Assembly (NCBI RefSeq): GCF_017353255.1
Contig: NZ_JAFMYU010000038.1
Span: 1-48,321, forward strand
Reading direction: 5' to 3'
Source of the DNA: Fibrella aquatilis
GTDB taxonomy: Bacteria > Bacteroidota > Bacteroidia > Cytophagales > Spirosomataceae
Length of the DNA stretch: 48,321 nt
Below are positions 26,948 through 35,938 of the stretch, piece after piece. The notes under the pieces are model-generated. The model did not search any database and had not been told where the DNA came from. It was given only the letters and a program-made list of their open reading frames with translations. The stretch's first letter is position 1, and each line of letters begins with the position of its first letter. A program made the position numbers and the translations under genes.

Positions 26948-28095
26948 AAATCCTGAATATCTGCGCATATACCTGGGACATTGGTGGCCCCGCCCGCATC
27001 ATCTACGACCATGCCGGGGTGGCTATCGAACGCGGGCATGCCGTCACGATCCTCAGCCCCATGTCGCCGGGCGACCGGCTGTATCCGGCACCGGCGGGGG
27101 TGACGCTCGTGCCCGTCTTGCGTACGCCGCCCATCAGCAAGTTCTTCCGCGAATATTCGGCACCGCTGTATGCCTGGCTGAAGGCGCACATTCACGAGTT
27201 CGACATTGTGCACTGCCACGGCATCTGGCACTTCGGCAGCCTTGCCCCGTTTCTGCTCGACCGGACAGTCAGGAAAGTAGTGACCATCCACGGGCTGCTC
27301 GACAAGTGGGCTATTCGGCATCATTACTGGAAAAAGAAACTGCTGTCGGTGGTGCTGCAAAAGCGGCTGTTGAACCGCGCCGACCTGATTCAGATCAACA
27401 ACACCGACGAAGAAGGCGACCTGCTTCGGTACCTGGGCCACCGCCACCCCAACGTGGCTATCATTCCCAACGGCATACCCATGGCCGAGTTCGACGTGTT
27501 GCCGCCGAAAGGGCAGTTCAGAGCGCAGCACGGCATCCCCACCGACCAGCCTATGGTGCTGTTTATGAGCCGGTTAAACATCAAAAAAGGCCTCGACCTG
27601 CTTCTGCCCGCCTTCCGCGCCTACCTGGCCCGGCACCCCAACACCCGGCTGGTGCTGGCTGGCCCGGATGATGGCTACCTGGCCACGACCGAGGCCTTTA
27701 TCCGCGACCATAACCTGCATGAGTCCGTCACGCTGGTGGGCATGATCACCGGCGACGACAAGAAAGCCGCCCTGGCCGACGCCGACGTGTTTGTGCTGCC
27801 CTCCTACTCCGAAGGTTTTTCCATGGCCGTGCTCGAAGCCATGGCCGCCGGTACGCCCACCATCGTCTCGGACCGGGTGGGTTTTGGCGAGGTGATCCGC
27901 GAAACCGGGGCCGCCTGCCTCACCGACCTCACCCCCGACAGCGTGACGGCCTGCCTGGAACGGGTGCTGAATGACGATGCTTACCGGGCGCAGATTCGGC
28001 AAACGGGGCAGCAACTGGTGCGCCAACGGTACGACATCCACGTGGTGGCCGACCAGTTGCTGGCTCAATACCAACGCGTGCTTACCCGCCCCTAG
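26944..28095 (+). CDS. glycosyltransferase family 4
   Basis: This 383-residue GT-B enzyme begins MKILNICAYTWDIGGPARII and has VLFMSRLNIKKGLDLLLPAF near 202, the donor domain VLPSYSEGFSMAVLEAMAAG near 285 and a C-terminal helix. These are the classical GT4 motifs, and the HCHGIWHFGS segment near 95 resembles WcaI/exopolysaccharide transferases. The start overlaps the preceding gene by 4 bp, and 3 bp separate the stop from the acyltransferase start, so these three genes form a tight translational unit. Confidence 0.87.
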   Translation: MKILNICAYTWDIGGPARIIYDHAGVAIERGHAVTILSPMSPGDRLYPAPAGVTLVPVLRTPPISKFFREYSAPLYAWLKAHIHEFDIVHCHGIWHFGSLAPFLLDRTVRKVVTIHGLLDKWAIRHHYWKKKLLSVVLQKRLLNRADLIQINNTDEEGDLLRYLGHRHPNVAIIPNGIPMAEFDVLPPKGQFRAQHGIPTDQPMVLFMSRLNIKKGLDLLLPAFRAYLARHPNTRLVLAGPDDGYLATTEAFIRDHNLHESVTLVGMITGDDKKAALADADVFVLPSYSEGFSMAVLEAMAAGTPTIVSDRVGFGEVIRETGAACLTDLTPDSVTACLERVLNDDAYRAQIRQTGQQLVRQRYDIHVVADQLLAQYQRVLTRP

Positions 28096-28098
28096 CCC

Positions 28099-29172
28099 AT
28101 GCAACTCAACCAACTGACCTTTACCCGGTTTGTGGCGGCGGCGGTCGTGCTCATCTTCCACGGTGCCCGCAGTTCGTACCCCTTTACGGCCTACCCGGCC
28201 AGTTTGGTGGCGCAGTATGGCAACCTGGCGGTCAACTATTTCTTTGTGCTGTCGGGCTTTATTATGGCCATTGCCTACGGGCCGGTGTGGGCGAAGGGGC
28301 AGTTCAGCAAGCGGGCCTACTGGCTGGCGCGGGTGTCACGCATCTACCCGCTCTACCTCACGGCCCTGCTGCTGGTAGTATTTGTCAACGCCTTCGTACG
28401 GATCAACCCCATTGGCTGGGCACCACTCACGAGTGGCCTGCTGCTGGTGCAGGCGTGGTTTCCGGCATTGGCGGGCACACTGAACGGGCCGGGCTGGTCG
28501 CTGTCTGTGGAAGCATTTTTCTACGCCCTGTTCCCCTTTGTGCTGCCACGTTTGTGGCCCCTGTCGAGCCGGGCGCTGGTGGGCTGGCTGGCGGGTAGCT
28601 GGCTGGTGGGTACGCTGGGCTACCTGCTGCTGGTCTGGCCCTACGCCGGGAAACCCATCCCCGACGCCTACCACGCCGCCATCAGCTACGGCCCCTACAT
28701 GCACCTGCCCACGTTTTTGCTGGGCCTCTGCGGCGGACTACTTTACCTGCGCCACGCCCCCAAAACCGGCGACAACCGCCTGGGGCTATACGTGCTGGGT
28801 GGCGCACTGCTCCTGCTCTTCGGTATTGCCCACATGCGGCCGGTGATGCAGTATGCCCCTACTACCTTGCTGGCACCGCTGTTTCTTGCCATCATTGTGG
28901 GCGTGGCCCTGCTGAACCGGGGGTGGCTCTACAACCTGCTCGTGCAGCCCCGCATGATCTACCTCGGCGAAATCAGCTACGGTATTTACATCCTGCAACA
29001 GCCCGTGGTGGCCCTGTTGCAGGAGCTGGACCCCCTCCACATGGGCGATACCCTGAGCCGCGACCTCGTCACTTTCGGCGGACTCTTTGTCATCTCTGCC
29101 CTCGGCTTCCACCTCATCGAAATGCCCGCCAAGTCCCTCATCCGCCGCTGGATGCCCGCCCGGCAGCGGTGA
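28099..29172 (+). CDS. acyltransferase 3 family (OafA-like) membrane O-acyltransferase
   Basis: This 357-residue inner-membrane protein has about ten transmembrane helices and the family's catalytic region at the N-terminus: LTFTRFVAAAVVLIFHGARSSYPF with H21. VNYFFVLSGFIMA and the later GPGWSLSVEAFFYALFP motif are characteristic of acyltransferase-3 enzymes, which O-acetylate (or succinylate) surface glycans in the membrane. It is the last gene of the polysaccharide locus. No terminator is visible just downstream, where an extended gene-poor stretch begins. Confidence 0.88.
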   Translation: MQLNQLTFTRFVAAAVVLIFHGARSSYPFTAYPASLVAQYGNLAVNYFFVLSGFIMAIAYGPVWAKGQFSKRAYWLARVSRIYPLYLTALLLVVFVNAFVRINPIGWAPLTSGLLLVQAWFPALAGTLNGPGWSLSVEAFFYALFPFVLPRLWPLSSRALVGWLAGSWLVGTLGYLLLVWPYAGKPIPDAYHAAISYGPYMHLPTFLLGLCGGLLYLRHAPKTGDNRLGLYVLGGALLLLFGIAHMRPVMQYAPTTLLAPLFLAIIVGVALLNRGWLYNLLVQPRMIYLGEISYGIYILQQPVVALLQELDPLHMGDTLSRDLVTFGGLFVISALGFHLIEMPAKSLIRRWMPARQR

Positions 29173-29539
29173 TGGATTCATCGGCCTCACCGCATGTCCC
29201 TGGGTATACGGGTACCTGTTTCGTGAGATGCCTTTCCGCGAATCGAACCGATACAGGGTTTATCCTAACCAAAGAAATAAGCAGGCCTGACCACCGTTGC
29301 GGTATTCATCAATGTCCCAGATGCACACAACGAGTGAAATAACTAACACTTTGTGTACCATTGAGTTGCAAAAAATAGTGGCGTTTTGTACTCTTACAGT
29401 ATCATTGAGTGGTCTACCAAGCGAACGTTCAAGAGGGGGGGTAAATGTAGCTCAATGAGCGGCAGTTGCTTCATTATCAATCCACTGTCGTTAATTAAGT
29501 TGACGTACTTTAACTTGTTGGGCGGTCGCCTTCCGTGTG

Positions 29540-29745
29540 CGTCCATTTCCGGGTTGCGGCTGACAAGCAGCGTGTCTCGAAGGGTAGCGGTGGTCCGGTA
29601 GGGTAGTTGCGGCTTACAAGCCAAACGCCAGAGCTAGGCAAGTTGGGGCTTCAAATTCTCGGTTTCGCGTGACAGTGGGTACGCCCCGGTGAAGTGAGTT
29701 TGGGGCTTCCATTTCCGAGGCTCCTGCGACGCAGGACACGCCCCC
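29540..29745. repeat. degenerate tandem repeats of about 50-60 bp
   Basis: Four diverged units share the core GTTGCGGCTGACA followed by a G-rich part and ACGCC: 29553-29568 (GTTGCGGCTGACAAGC), 29606-29621 (GTTGCGGCTTACAAGC), about 29661-29685 and about 29719-29742. The last two are preceded by matching GTTGGGGCTTC / GTTTGGGGCTTCCATTTCC leaders, and the first by CCATTTCCGG. A fifth copy (GTTGCGGGCGACAG, ending GTACGCC) lies at 30775-30798 beyond the orphan gene. Alignment was by eye. Confidence 0.55.
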
Positions 29746-29807
29746 GGACGGAGGCTTGACACGCCCAACTTTCTTGCAACATGACAGCTATTTTTACACC
29801 TTATACG

Positions 29808-29825
29808 TTACGAATTGAACTGATT
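29808..29825 (+). repeat. direct repeat copy 1 flanking the orphan gene
   Basis: TTACGAATTGAACTGATT lies 48 nt before the orphan coiled-coil gene. A near-identical copy with a 2-nt insertion, TAACGAATTGAAAACTGATT, lies at 30928-30947 upstream of the lipoprotein gene. The pair encloses the AT-rich gene like cassette borders, or may be a shared upstream element. Confidence 0.5.
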
Positions 29826-29873
29826 TACTAATTTAACGGTATTAATTACACAAATCAATATACAACACAGTGG

Positions 29874-30728
29874 ATGAAAATGGCCCCAATTCTGATTATA
29901 GCTTTAGGCGGTATCTTAGGTCTAATTGGGACTGGGATTGCTATATATGGTACGTATAAACACAATTTTAAATCCTCTGAAAGAAATCAGAAAATTGACA
30001 ATAATGTAACGAAAAATTTAGGTTTAACAGAGGTGATAGATACTACCTTGAACGACACGAGAGTAATCAGTCTTGATACAAAAAGTAGTGTAAAAGAATT
30101 GAAAACACAAAATACCGAACTAATAAAAAAAATAAATGATCAAAAAGAGACCATTGATAATTTAAGGAGAGAGAATACTGATTTGTACACCAAATTATCG
30201 AACGAATCGCTAAAAATATACAACAATATAAACGGTGGTAACAGCTTTTGCCGTGCTAGTTGGGACATGAGAAATTATGGTGAAGCTGTCATCTCCATAT
30301 TAATTAATGGTGAAGATCCGCTGTATGATGTACATCTCACTCTGACCAACTGCGAGGCATATAAAGAAGGATGTAAGAAGTATTCGGTTACTAGTGAATT
30401 TGAAAAAATTAGAGCGGAGTCAATGAGAGAATTTAATATTGGTAATTTGAATCCAGGAATGGCAACTCAGATCGCAGTACTGAATGTACCAATGAGTAAA
30501 GAGATCAACTATGTAATGCAATTCTCAGCGAGAAACGGAATATGGTCACAATGTTATAAAATAATTAGATTAGATAAACCTGACAAATACATGAGGATCA
30601 TTAATACCGCAACAAGAGTTGCTAAATCATCGTATAAAAATAATGAGTGGAATGAGGTACTTCTTTTTGAGGACATAGGTGATGAAGTAAAAGCTAAATA
30701 CGGAGATAAAATTGATTGGAACTGGTAG
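29874..30728 (+). CDS. orphan membrane-anchored coiled-coil protein of unknown function
   Basis: I do not recognise this 284-residue protein. It has one N-terminal membrane helix (about residues 4-27, PILIIALGGILGLIGTGIAIYG), then a hydrophilic coiled-coil region at about 55-118 rich in Lys, Asn and Glu, and a C-terminal domain of about 165 residues with several Cys and aromatic residues (SFCRASWDM, NCEAYKEGCKKY, WSQCYKI). The anchor without a cleavable signal suggests the C-terminal domain hangs from the membrane. Composition is strongly AT-rich, unlike the polysaccharide genes, and repeats lie on both sides, consistent with acquisition. The ATG at 29874 is chosen because the helix starts there. 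Confidence 0.7.
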   Translation: MKMAPILIIALGGILGLIGTGIAIYGTYKHNFKSSERNQKIDNNVTKNLGLTEVIDTTLNDTRVISLDTKSSVKELKTQNTELIKKINDQKETIDNLRRENTDLYTKLSNESLKIYNNINGGNSFCRASWDMRNYGEAVISILINGEDPLYDVHLTLTNCEAYKEGCKKYSVTSEFEKIRAESMREFNIGNLNPGMATQIAVLNVPMSKEINYVMQFSARNGIWSQCYKIIRLDKPDKYMRIINTATRVAKSSYKNNEWNEVLLFEDIGDEVKAKYGDKIDWNW

Positions 30729-30821
30729 CCACATTTAAATGCTTTTTTGTGCAGTTATGCGGGGTTGTTTGCCGGGTTGCGGGCGACAGGGGGTACGCCT
30801 GCGGAGCCAAGTTGAGGGCAT

Positions 30822-30883
30822 CCCAACCCTACATGGGCGTAAAGGCTCGCTTCGCTCACCATCGCCCCATGTGGGCGTTGGGT
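30822..30883. repeat. attC-like imperfect inverted repeat 1
   Basis: CCCAACCCTACATGGGCG (30822-30839) pairs imperfectly with 30863-30882, whose end is GCGTTGGG; the last seven bases GTTGGGT (30877-30883) fit the GTTRRRY core used by integron recombinases, and the left end YYYAAC fits the opposite core. The span of 62 bp and unpaired bases within the stem resemble an attC site. It lies 94 nt after the orphan gene. No integrase is in the window, so this is only a resemblance. Confidence 0.4.
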
Positions 30884-30927
30884 GAACTCAGCAAGTAGGT
30901 GGCGTTGGCGCGTTACAGTTGACAGGG

Positions 30928-30947
30928 TAACGAATTGAAAACTGATT
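30928..30947 (+). repeat. direct repeat copy 2
   Basis: TAACGAATTGAAAACTGATT repeats the sequence at 29808-29825 with two extra bases. It lies 57 nt before the lipoprotein start and is followed by an AT-rich stretch. Confidence 0.5.
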
Positions 30948-31003
30948 GTTTTTATTTTACTGATACTAACAAAGGGTCTCAGCATGTTCTTACTCTAATA
31001 AAT

Positions 31004-31949
31004 ATGCACCTCAACACTACGTTTATTGTCCTCTGCTTTATAGTTCTAACCAGTTGCAAAAAAGAGGTTGATACCAGTCCCCAAGGTGGATCGAAGACCC
31101 CTTTGCTTTATCCGAAGACAATTCATTTTCTGGTCGCACCGCAAGGCCGACAGTATGCAGACATAACACACACACTTGAGTACAACAATAAAAACAAATT
31201 GACTCGGATCGTGGAAACGGATGCCGCGAGCTATTCAGGTCGAAGGGTTACCAAGATCGTCAAGTTCACTTATGACGCATCGGACAAACTGACGACTATC
31301 AGAACGTATGGGCAGCCTTTTTTTATCCGAGACTATATGGATTATGATACGCTAGCACCTTCGTTCATCACGCGCATTACCTACGCGGGTAACAGAGCAA
31401 CTATATTTCGTTCAGATAGCACTTTTTATTCAGGTAAAACCGATGCCCAATACACCAAAGTCTGGGTAGGGAACTTCCGAAGCTATATCCAGTACGGGGT
31501 GAACAGTACCATTGTGAGTACGTCTTTCGACCAAGGGGGGGGGAGTTGCTACCCAGTCTTATGTGCTATCGAGCAGTGGACAAATCAAAGGTATCGATAT
31601 AGTAACACCATCTCAGCTGATCAATGTACAGGTGGATGCCACCTACTCAACAGCTTTCCCGCCGTTTATGAACGTACCTGAATTACGACTGTATAGTTTG
31701 CTGCTAGGCGAATCGGTCTACGAGTTTTTTTACATGGACATGATCATGCAGAATGCCAATTGTCTGGAATCGGCAAAGCTCGTCTACAGTCAAAACACCG
31801 CATTTGCACCCACCAACATTTCGTATTCGTATGTGCTTAATCCGCAGAACTTCCCTGTCGAGGTCACCAGTAAGTCTGACAACTCCAATTCATCGTTTCT
31901 TGGAAAAAGATCGAGCACCCACTATACCATTTCATATGTTACCCGCTAA
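31004..31949 (+). pseudogene. lipoprotein gene split by a frameshift at a nine-G run
   Basis: Starting at the ATG at 31004, MHLNTTFIVLCFIVLTSC is a short signal with a lipobox ending LTSC, followed by KKEVDTSP, typical of a Bacteroidota outer-membrane lipoprotein. The reading frame gives Tyr/Asp-rich beta segments such as LEYNNKNKLTRIVE and FTYDASDKLTTIRTYG, then meets nine G residues at 31535-31543 and drifts into unrelated sequence ending at 31681. In another frame the same kind of protein continues (from before 31563 to 31949: GIDIVTPSQLINVQVDATYS, SYSYVLNPQNFPVEV, HYTISYVTR). Removing one G would restore one protein of about 315 residues. It could be phase-variable, a real pseudogene or a sequencing error. 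Function unknown; the strand pattern suggests YD-like lipoproteins. Confidence 0.75.
31535..31543 (+). repeat. nine-G homopolymer at the lipoprotein frameshift
   Basis: Nine consecutive G residues sit exactly where the coding frame of the lipoprotein shifts. Eight G (or eleven) would join the two halves in frame. Slippage of such a tract would switch the C-terminal half on and off. Confidence 0.7.
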
Positions 31950-32035
31950 CCTGCCTTGCAGGTTCCAGCAACCCCTCTGCTCTATCTGCTTGCCTCACTG
32001 GTTCAATACCGATCCACTTTTACCCCAGGTTAGCG
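31944..32035. repeat. attC-like inverted repeat 2
   Basis: CGCTAACCTG (31944-31953) and CAGGTTAGCG (32026-32035) are perfect 10-bp inverted copies 72 bp apart. The left copy contains the TAA (31947-31949) of the lipoprotein gene and is followed by a second small hairpin, AACCTGC-CTT-GCAGGTT (31948-31964). The AAC ... GTT outer ends and 92-bp span resemble an integron-type site placed at a gene end, but the cores do not match RYYYAAC / GTTRRRY exactly. Tentative. Confidence 0.35.
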
Positions 32036-32318
32036 TTGTCGGGTTCACTTACCTGTGACAGGAATCACGCGATTAGGCCCACGCGGCAGCCTAACAGGCA
32101 AAGGGTGAAAAGGTCAAGGGCACGTACCTGCGCTTGGCTTATCTTGTGGCCATCAGCCCTTTGGGGTGTTGGAAGAATAGGCCTCCGCACGAATAAGCCA
32201 ACTACATTTTGTACTACGCTATTATTGGTGTCGAGGTCGCATGAAAAAGAGTAATTTGACCGGCCAAACTTAGCCGAGAATATTGATCTTTGGCGCTATC
32301 ATATATATACTGATACCA
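32036..32318. other. gene-poor spacer before the four-TM protein
   Basis: No credible gene is visible. A small inverted pair TTAGGC (32073-32078) / GCCTAA (32089-32094) is present. GATCTTTG at 32285-32292 is one base away from a TAnnTTTG -7 box and lies 27 bp before the ATG at 32319, but no well-spaced -33 element accompanies it. Confidence 0.4.
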
Positions 32319-32693
32319 ATGGAATCTATTTTCAGATTGACACTTGGCTTGGCGAGCGTTATCAACCTCCTACCAGCGGCGCTCCTGTTTTTGCCTCAGA
32401 ACATCGCAAAATCCTATGGCATTGCTGTGCCTGATGGCAACTATGAGCTACTGCTTCGCCATCGGGCTGTGCTGTTTGGCCTGGTGGGTGGCTTACTGTT
32501 ATATTCGGCCTTCACCAGAAAGTACTATACCGTCTCAGTAGTGATGGGACTAGTCAGTATGATCTCATTTGTGGCATTGTACTATTTGATTGATAAGCCA
32601 ATCAATGCCGAGCTGAAACGAGTCATGATCATAGATATCCTGGCTATTGTTGCTCTCCTGATCGGGCTTGGTCTTTACTGGTTCTCTCGCTAA
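32319..32693 (+). CDS. small four-TM membrane protein of unknown function
   Basis: This 124-residue protein has four hydrophobic segments, at about 4-24, 44-63, 68-90 and 100-122, separated by short polar loops (RHRAV, RKYY, DKPINAELKR). I do not recognise a named family with confidence; small four-helix proteins of this kind are common in Bacteroidota and are usually hypothetical. The frame is open from a TTG at 32283, but the ATG at 32319 begins at the first helix. It lies alone, 48 bp before the OxyR-type operator of katG, and reads in the same direction. Confidence 0.65.
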   Translation: MESIFRLTLGLASVINLLPAALLFLPQNIAKSYGIAVPDGNYELLLRHRAVLFGLVGGLLLYSAFTRKYYTVSVVMGLVSMISFVALYYLIDKPINAELKRVMIIDILAIVALLIGLGLYWFSR

Positions 32694-32740
32694 CAGGTTG
32701 ATGGCCTCCGCCCCTACAGCCTTATTATATGGGCAAATTC

Positions 32741-32785
32741 ATAGATTTTATCTATGCGCATATAAGAACAATAGATAAAAACTAT
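32741..32785 (+). promoter_or_regulatory. tandem OxyR-type operator upstream of katG
   Basis: Two 15-mers, ATAGATTTTATCTAT (32741-32755) and ATAGATAAAAACTAT (32771-32785), each fit the OxyR half-operator pattern ATAGnTnnnAnCTAT at every defined position. They are 30 bp apart centre to centre, about three helical turns, instead of the 22 bp of the E. coli consensus. The second overlaps where the -33 element of the katG promoter should be. Confidence 0.75.
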
Positions 32786-32799
32786 AGAGACCTTTGGCC

Positions 32800-32807
32800 T
32801 ACATTTG
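32800..32807 (+). promoter_or_regulatory. katG promoter -7 box
   Basis: TACATTTG matches the Bacteroidota -7 consensus TAnnTTTG exactly and lies 29 bp before the katG ATG. At the expected -33 position (about 32776-32779) there is no TTTG; instead the second OxyR-type site lies there, which suggests a promoter that needs the activator. Confidence 0.6.
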
Positions 32808-32823
32808 GCTCGTCAACCAATAA

Positions 32824-35112
<2,289 letters not shown>

Positions 35113-35140
35113 GTAGAGCGGCATTTCTGACTTTAATGCG

Positions 35141-35172
35141 AAAAGGTGGCCTGGAAACGGGCCACCTTTTTT
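35141..35172 (+). terminator. intrinsic terminator of katG
   Basis: GGTGGCC (35145-35151) and GGCCACC (35160-35166) form a 7-bp GC-rich stem extended by AAAA/TTTT, with an 8-nt loop and a run of six T (35167-35172). It starts 28 bp after the katG stop. It is the clearest intrinsic terminator in the window. Confidence 0.85.
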
Positions 35173-35175
35173 GCG

Positions 35176-35207
35176 TTTGGATGCGCCAATGGCGATTCGC
35201 TATTTTG
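35176..35207 (+). promoter_or_regulatory. candidate promoter of the MOSC gene
   Basis: TTTG at 35176-35179, a 21-bp spacer and TATTTTG at 35201-35207 resemble the Bacteroidota -33/-7 pattern with one spacer base missing in the -7 box. It lies between the katG terminator and the MOSC start. Tentative. Confidence 0.4.
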
Positions 35208-35272
35208 CCTGTCAGCTGCTCAGCTTTAACTAGGTTGACAGCAACGATTGAGTCATTTAAAAACAAATAGGC

Positions 35273-35812
35273 ATGGCAACAGTAATTGCAGTAAGTAGTA
35301 GCCCGAGTCACACGATGTCGAAGCCGAACCAGGACAGCATTTTTCTGGAGGCAGGTTTAGGCGTTCGGGGTGACGCTCATAATGGCACAACCGTTAAACA
35401 CCGCTCACGGGTAGCGCAGGATCCAACCCAGCCCAATCTAAGGCAAGTTCATTTAGTGCATGCCGAATTGCTGGATGAACTAGCTGGCAAAGGGTTCACC
35501 ATTCGTCCCGGTCAGATTGGCGAAAACTTGACCACACGCGGCATCGATTTATTGGCCTTACCCAAACATACGTGTCTAACCATAGGCACATCAGCCAAAG
35601 TGCAGATTACGGGCTTGCGGAACCCCTGCGCACAACTAGATGGCATTCAGCCTGGGTTGATGAAAGCAGTGTTGGATCACGACACCAATGGCGAACTAGT
35701 GCGTAAAGCAGGTGTCATGGGCATTGTGCTGGCGAGTGGTCTGATCAAACCCGGCGACTCAATCACAATTGACTTCCCAGACGAACTTTTCGAAAAACTT
35801 CAACGGGTGTAA
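35273..35812 (+). CDS. MOSC domain protein
   Basis: This 179-residue protein is a stand-alone MOSC domain, the sulfur-carrier fold also found at the C-terminus of molybdenum cofactor sulfurases. The family cysteine is C119 in TGLRNPCAQLDGIQPG, and the N-terminal HLVHAELLDEL and GQIGENLTTRGIDLLALP segments are typical. It may deliver sulfur to a metal cofactor or detoxify hydroxylated bases as YiiM-like members do. It stands alone after the katG terminator with a candidate promoter of its own; a link to oxidative stress is only suggested by position. Confidence 0.88.
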   Translation: MATVIAVSSSPSHTMSKPNQDSIFLEAGLGVRGDAHNGTTVKHRSRVAQDPTQPNLRQVHLVHAELLDELAGKGFTIRPGQIGENLTTRGIDLLALPKHTCLTIGTSAKVQITGLRNPCAQLDGIQPGLMKAVLDHDTNGELVRKAGVMGIVLASGLIKPGDSITIDFPDELFEKLQRV

Positions 35813-35938
35813 GCTAATGTAGTTACAGCCCCGCGAAGCCCTAAACCAGCCAGAAGTAAGTGCGGCCTACAATGTGCTTTTTCGTCAACAACACGCTGTC
35901 GTTCTGTTGATTGTCAATGTACTAACTTGCCTCAACGT

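Larger units (their letters stand above)
29173..29873. other. gene-free 701-bp stretch between the polysaccharide locus and the accessory genes
   Basis: No credible coding region, RNA gene or terminator was seen here. Short open frames of about 70 codons near 29386-29624 exist on both strands but lack family features. The second half holds the degenerate tandem repeats at 29540-29745 and the first copy of a TTACGAATTGAACTGATT direct repeat. A seven-G run occurs near 29433. It could be the boundary of an accessory region. Confidence 0.6.

Noticed and set aside
29225-29260. GGTTCGATTCGCG on the minus strand, like a tRNA T-arm
   Set aside because: The flanking bases do not form the T stem, and no anticodon arm or acceptor stem can be folded around it.
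29386-29624. Two overlapping open frames of about 70-76 codons on opposite strands
   Set aside because: Neither shows a recognisable motif, and the region consists partly of degenerate repeats.
32073-32095. GATTAGGC ... GCCTAAC pair resembling integron cores
   Set aside because: The two cores are in the wrong order for an attC site, and the stem is only 6 bp.
32036-32254. Open frame of 72 codons
   Set aside because: Arg-rich composition, no family features and no start context; likely a chance frame in non-coding DNA.
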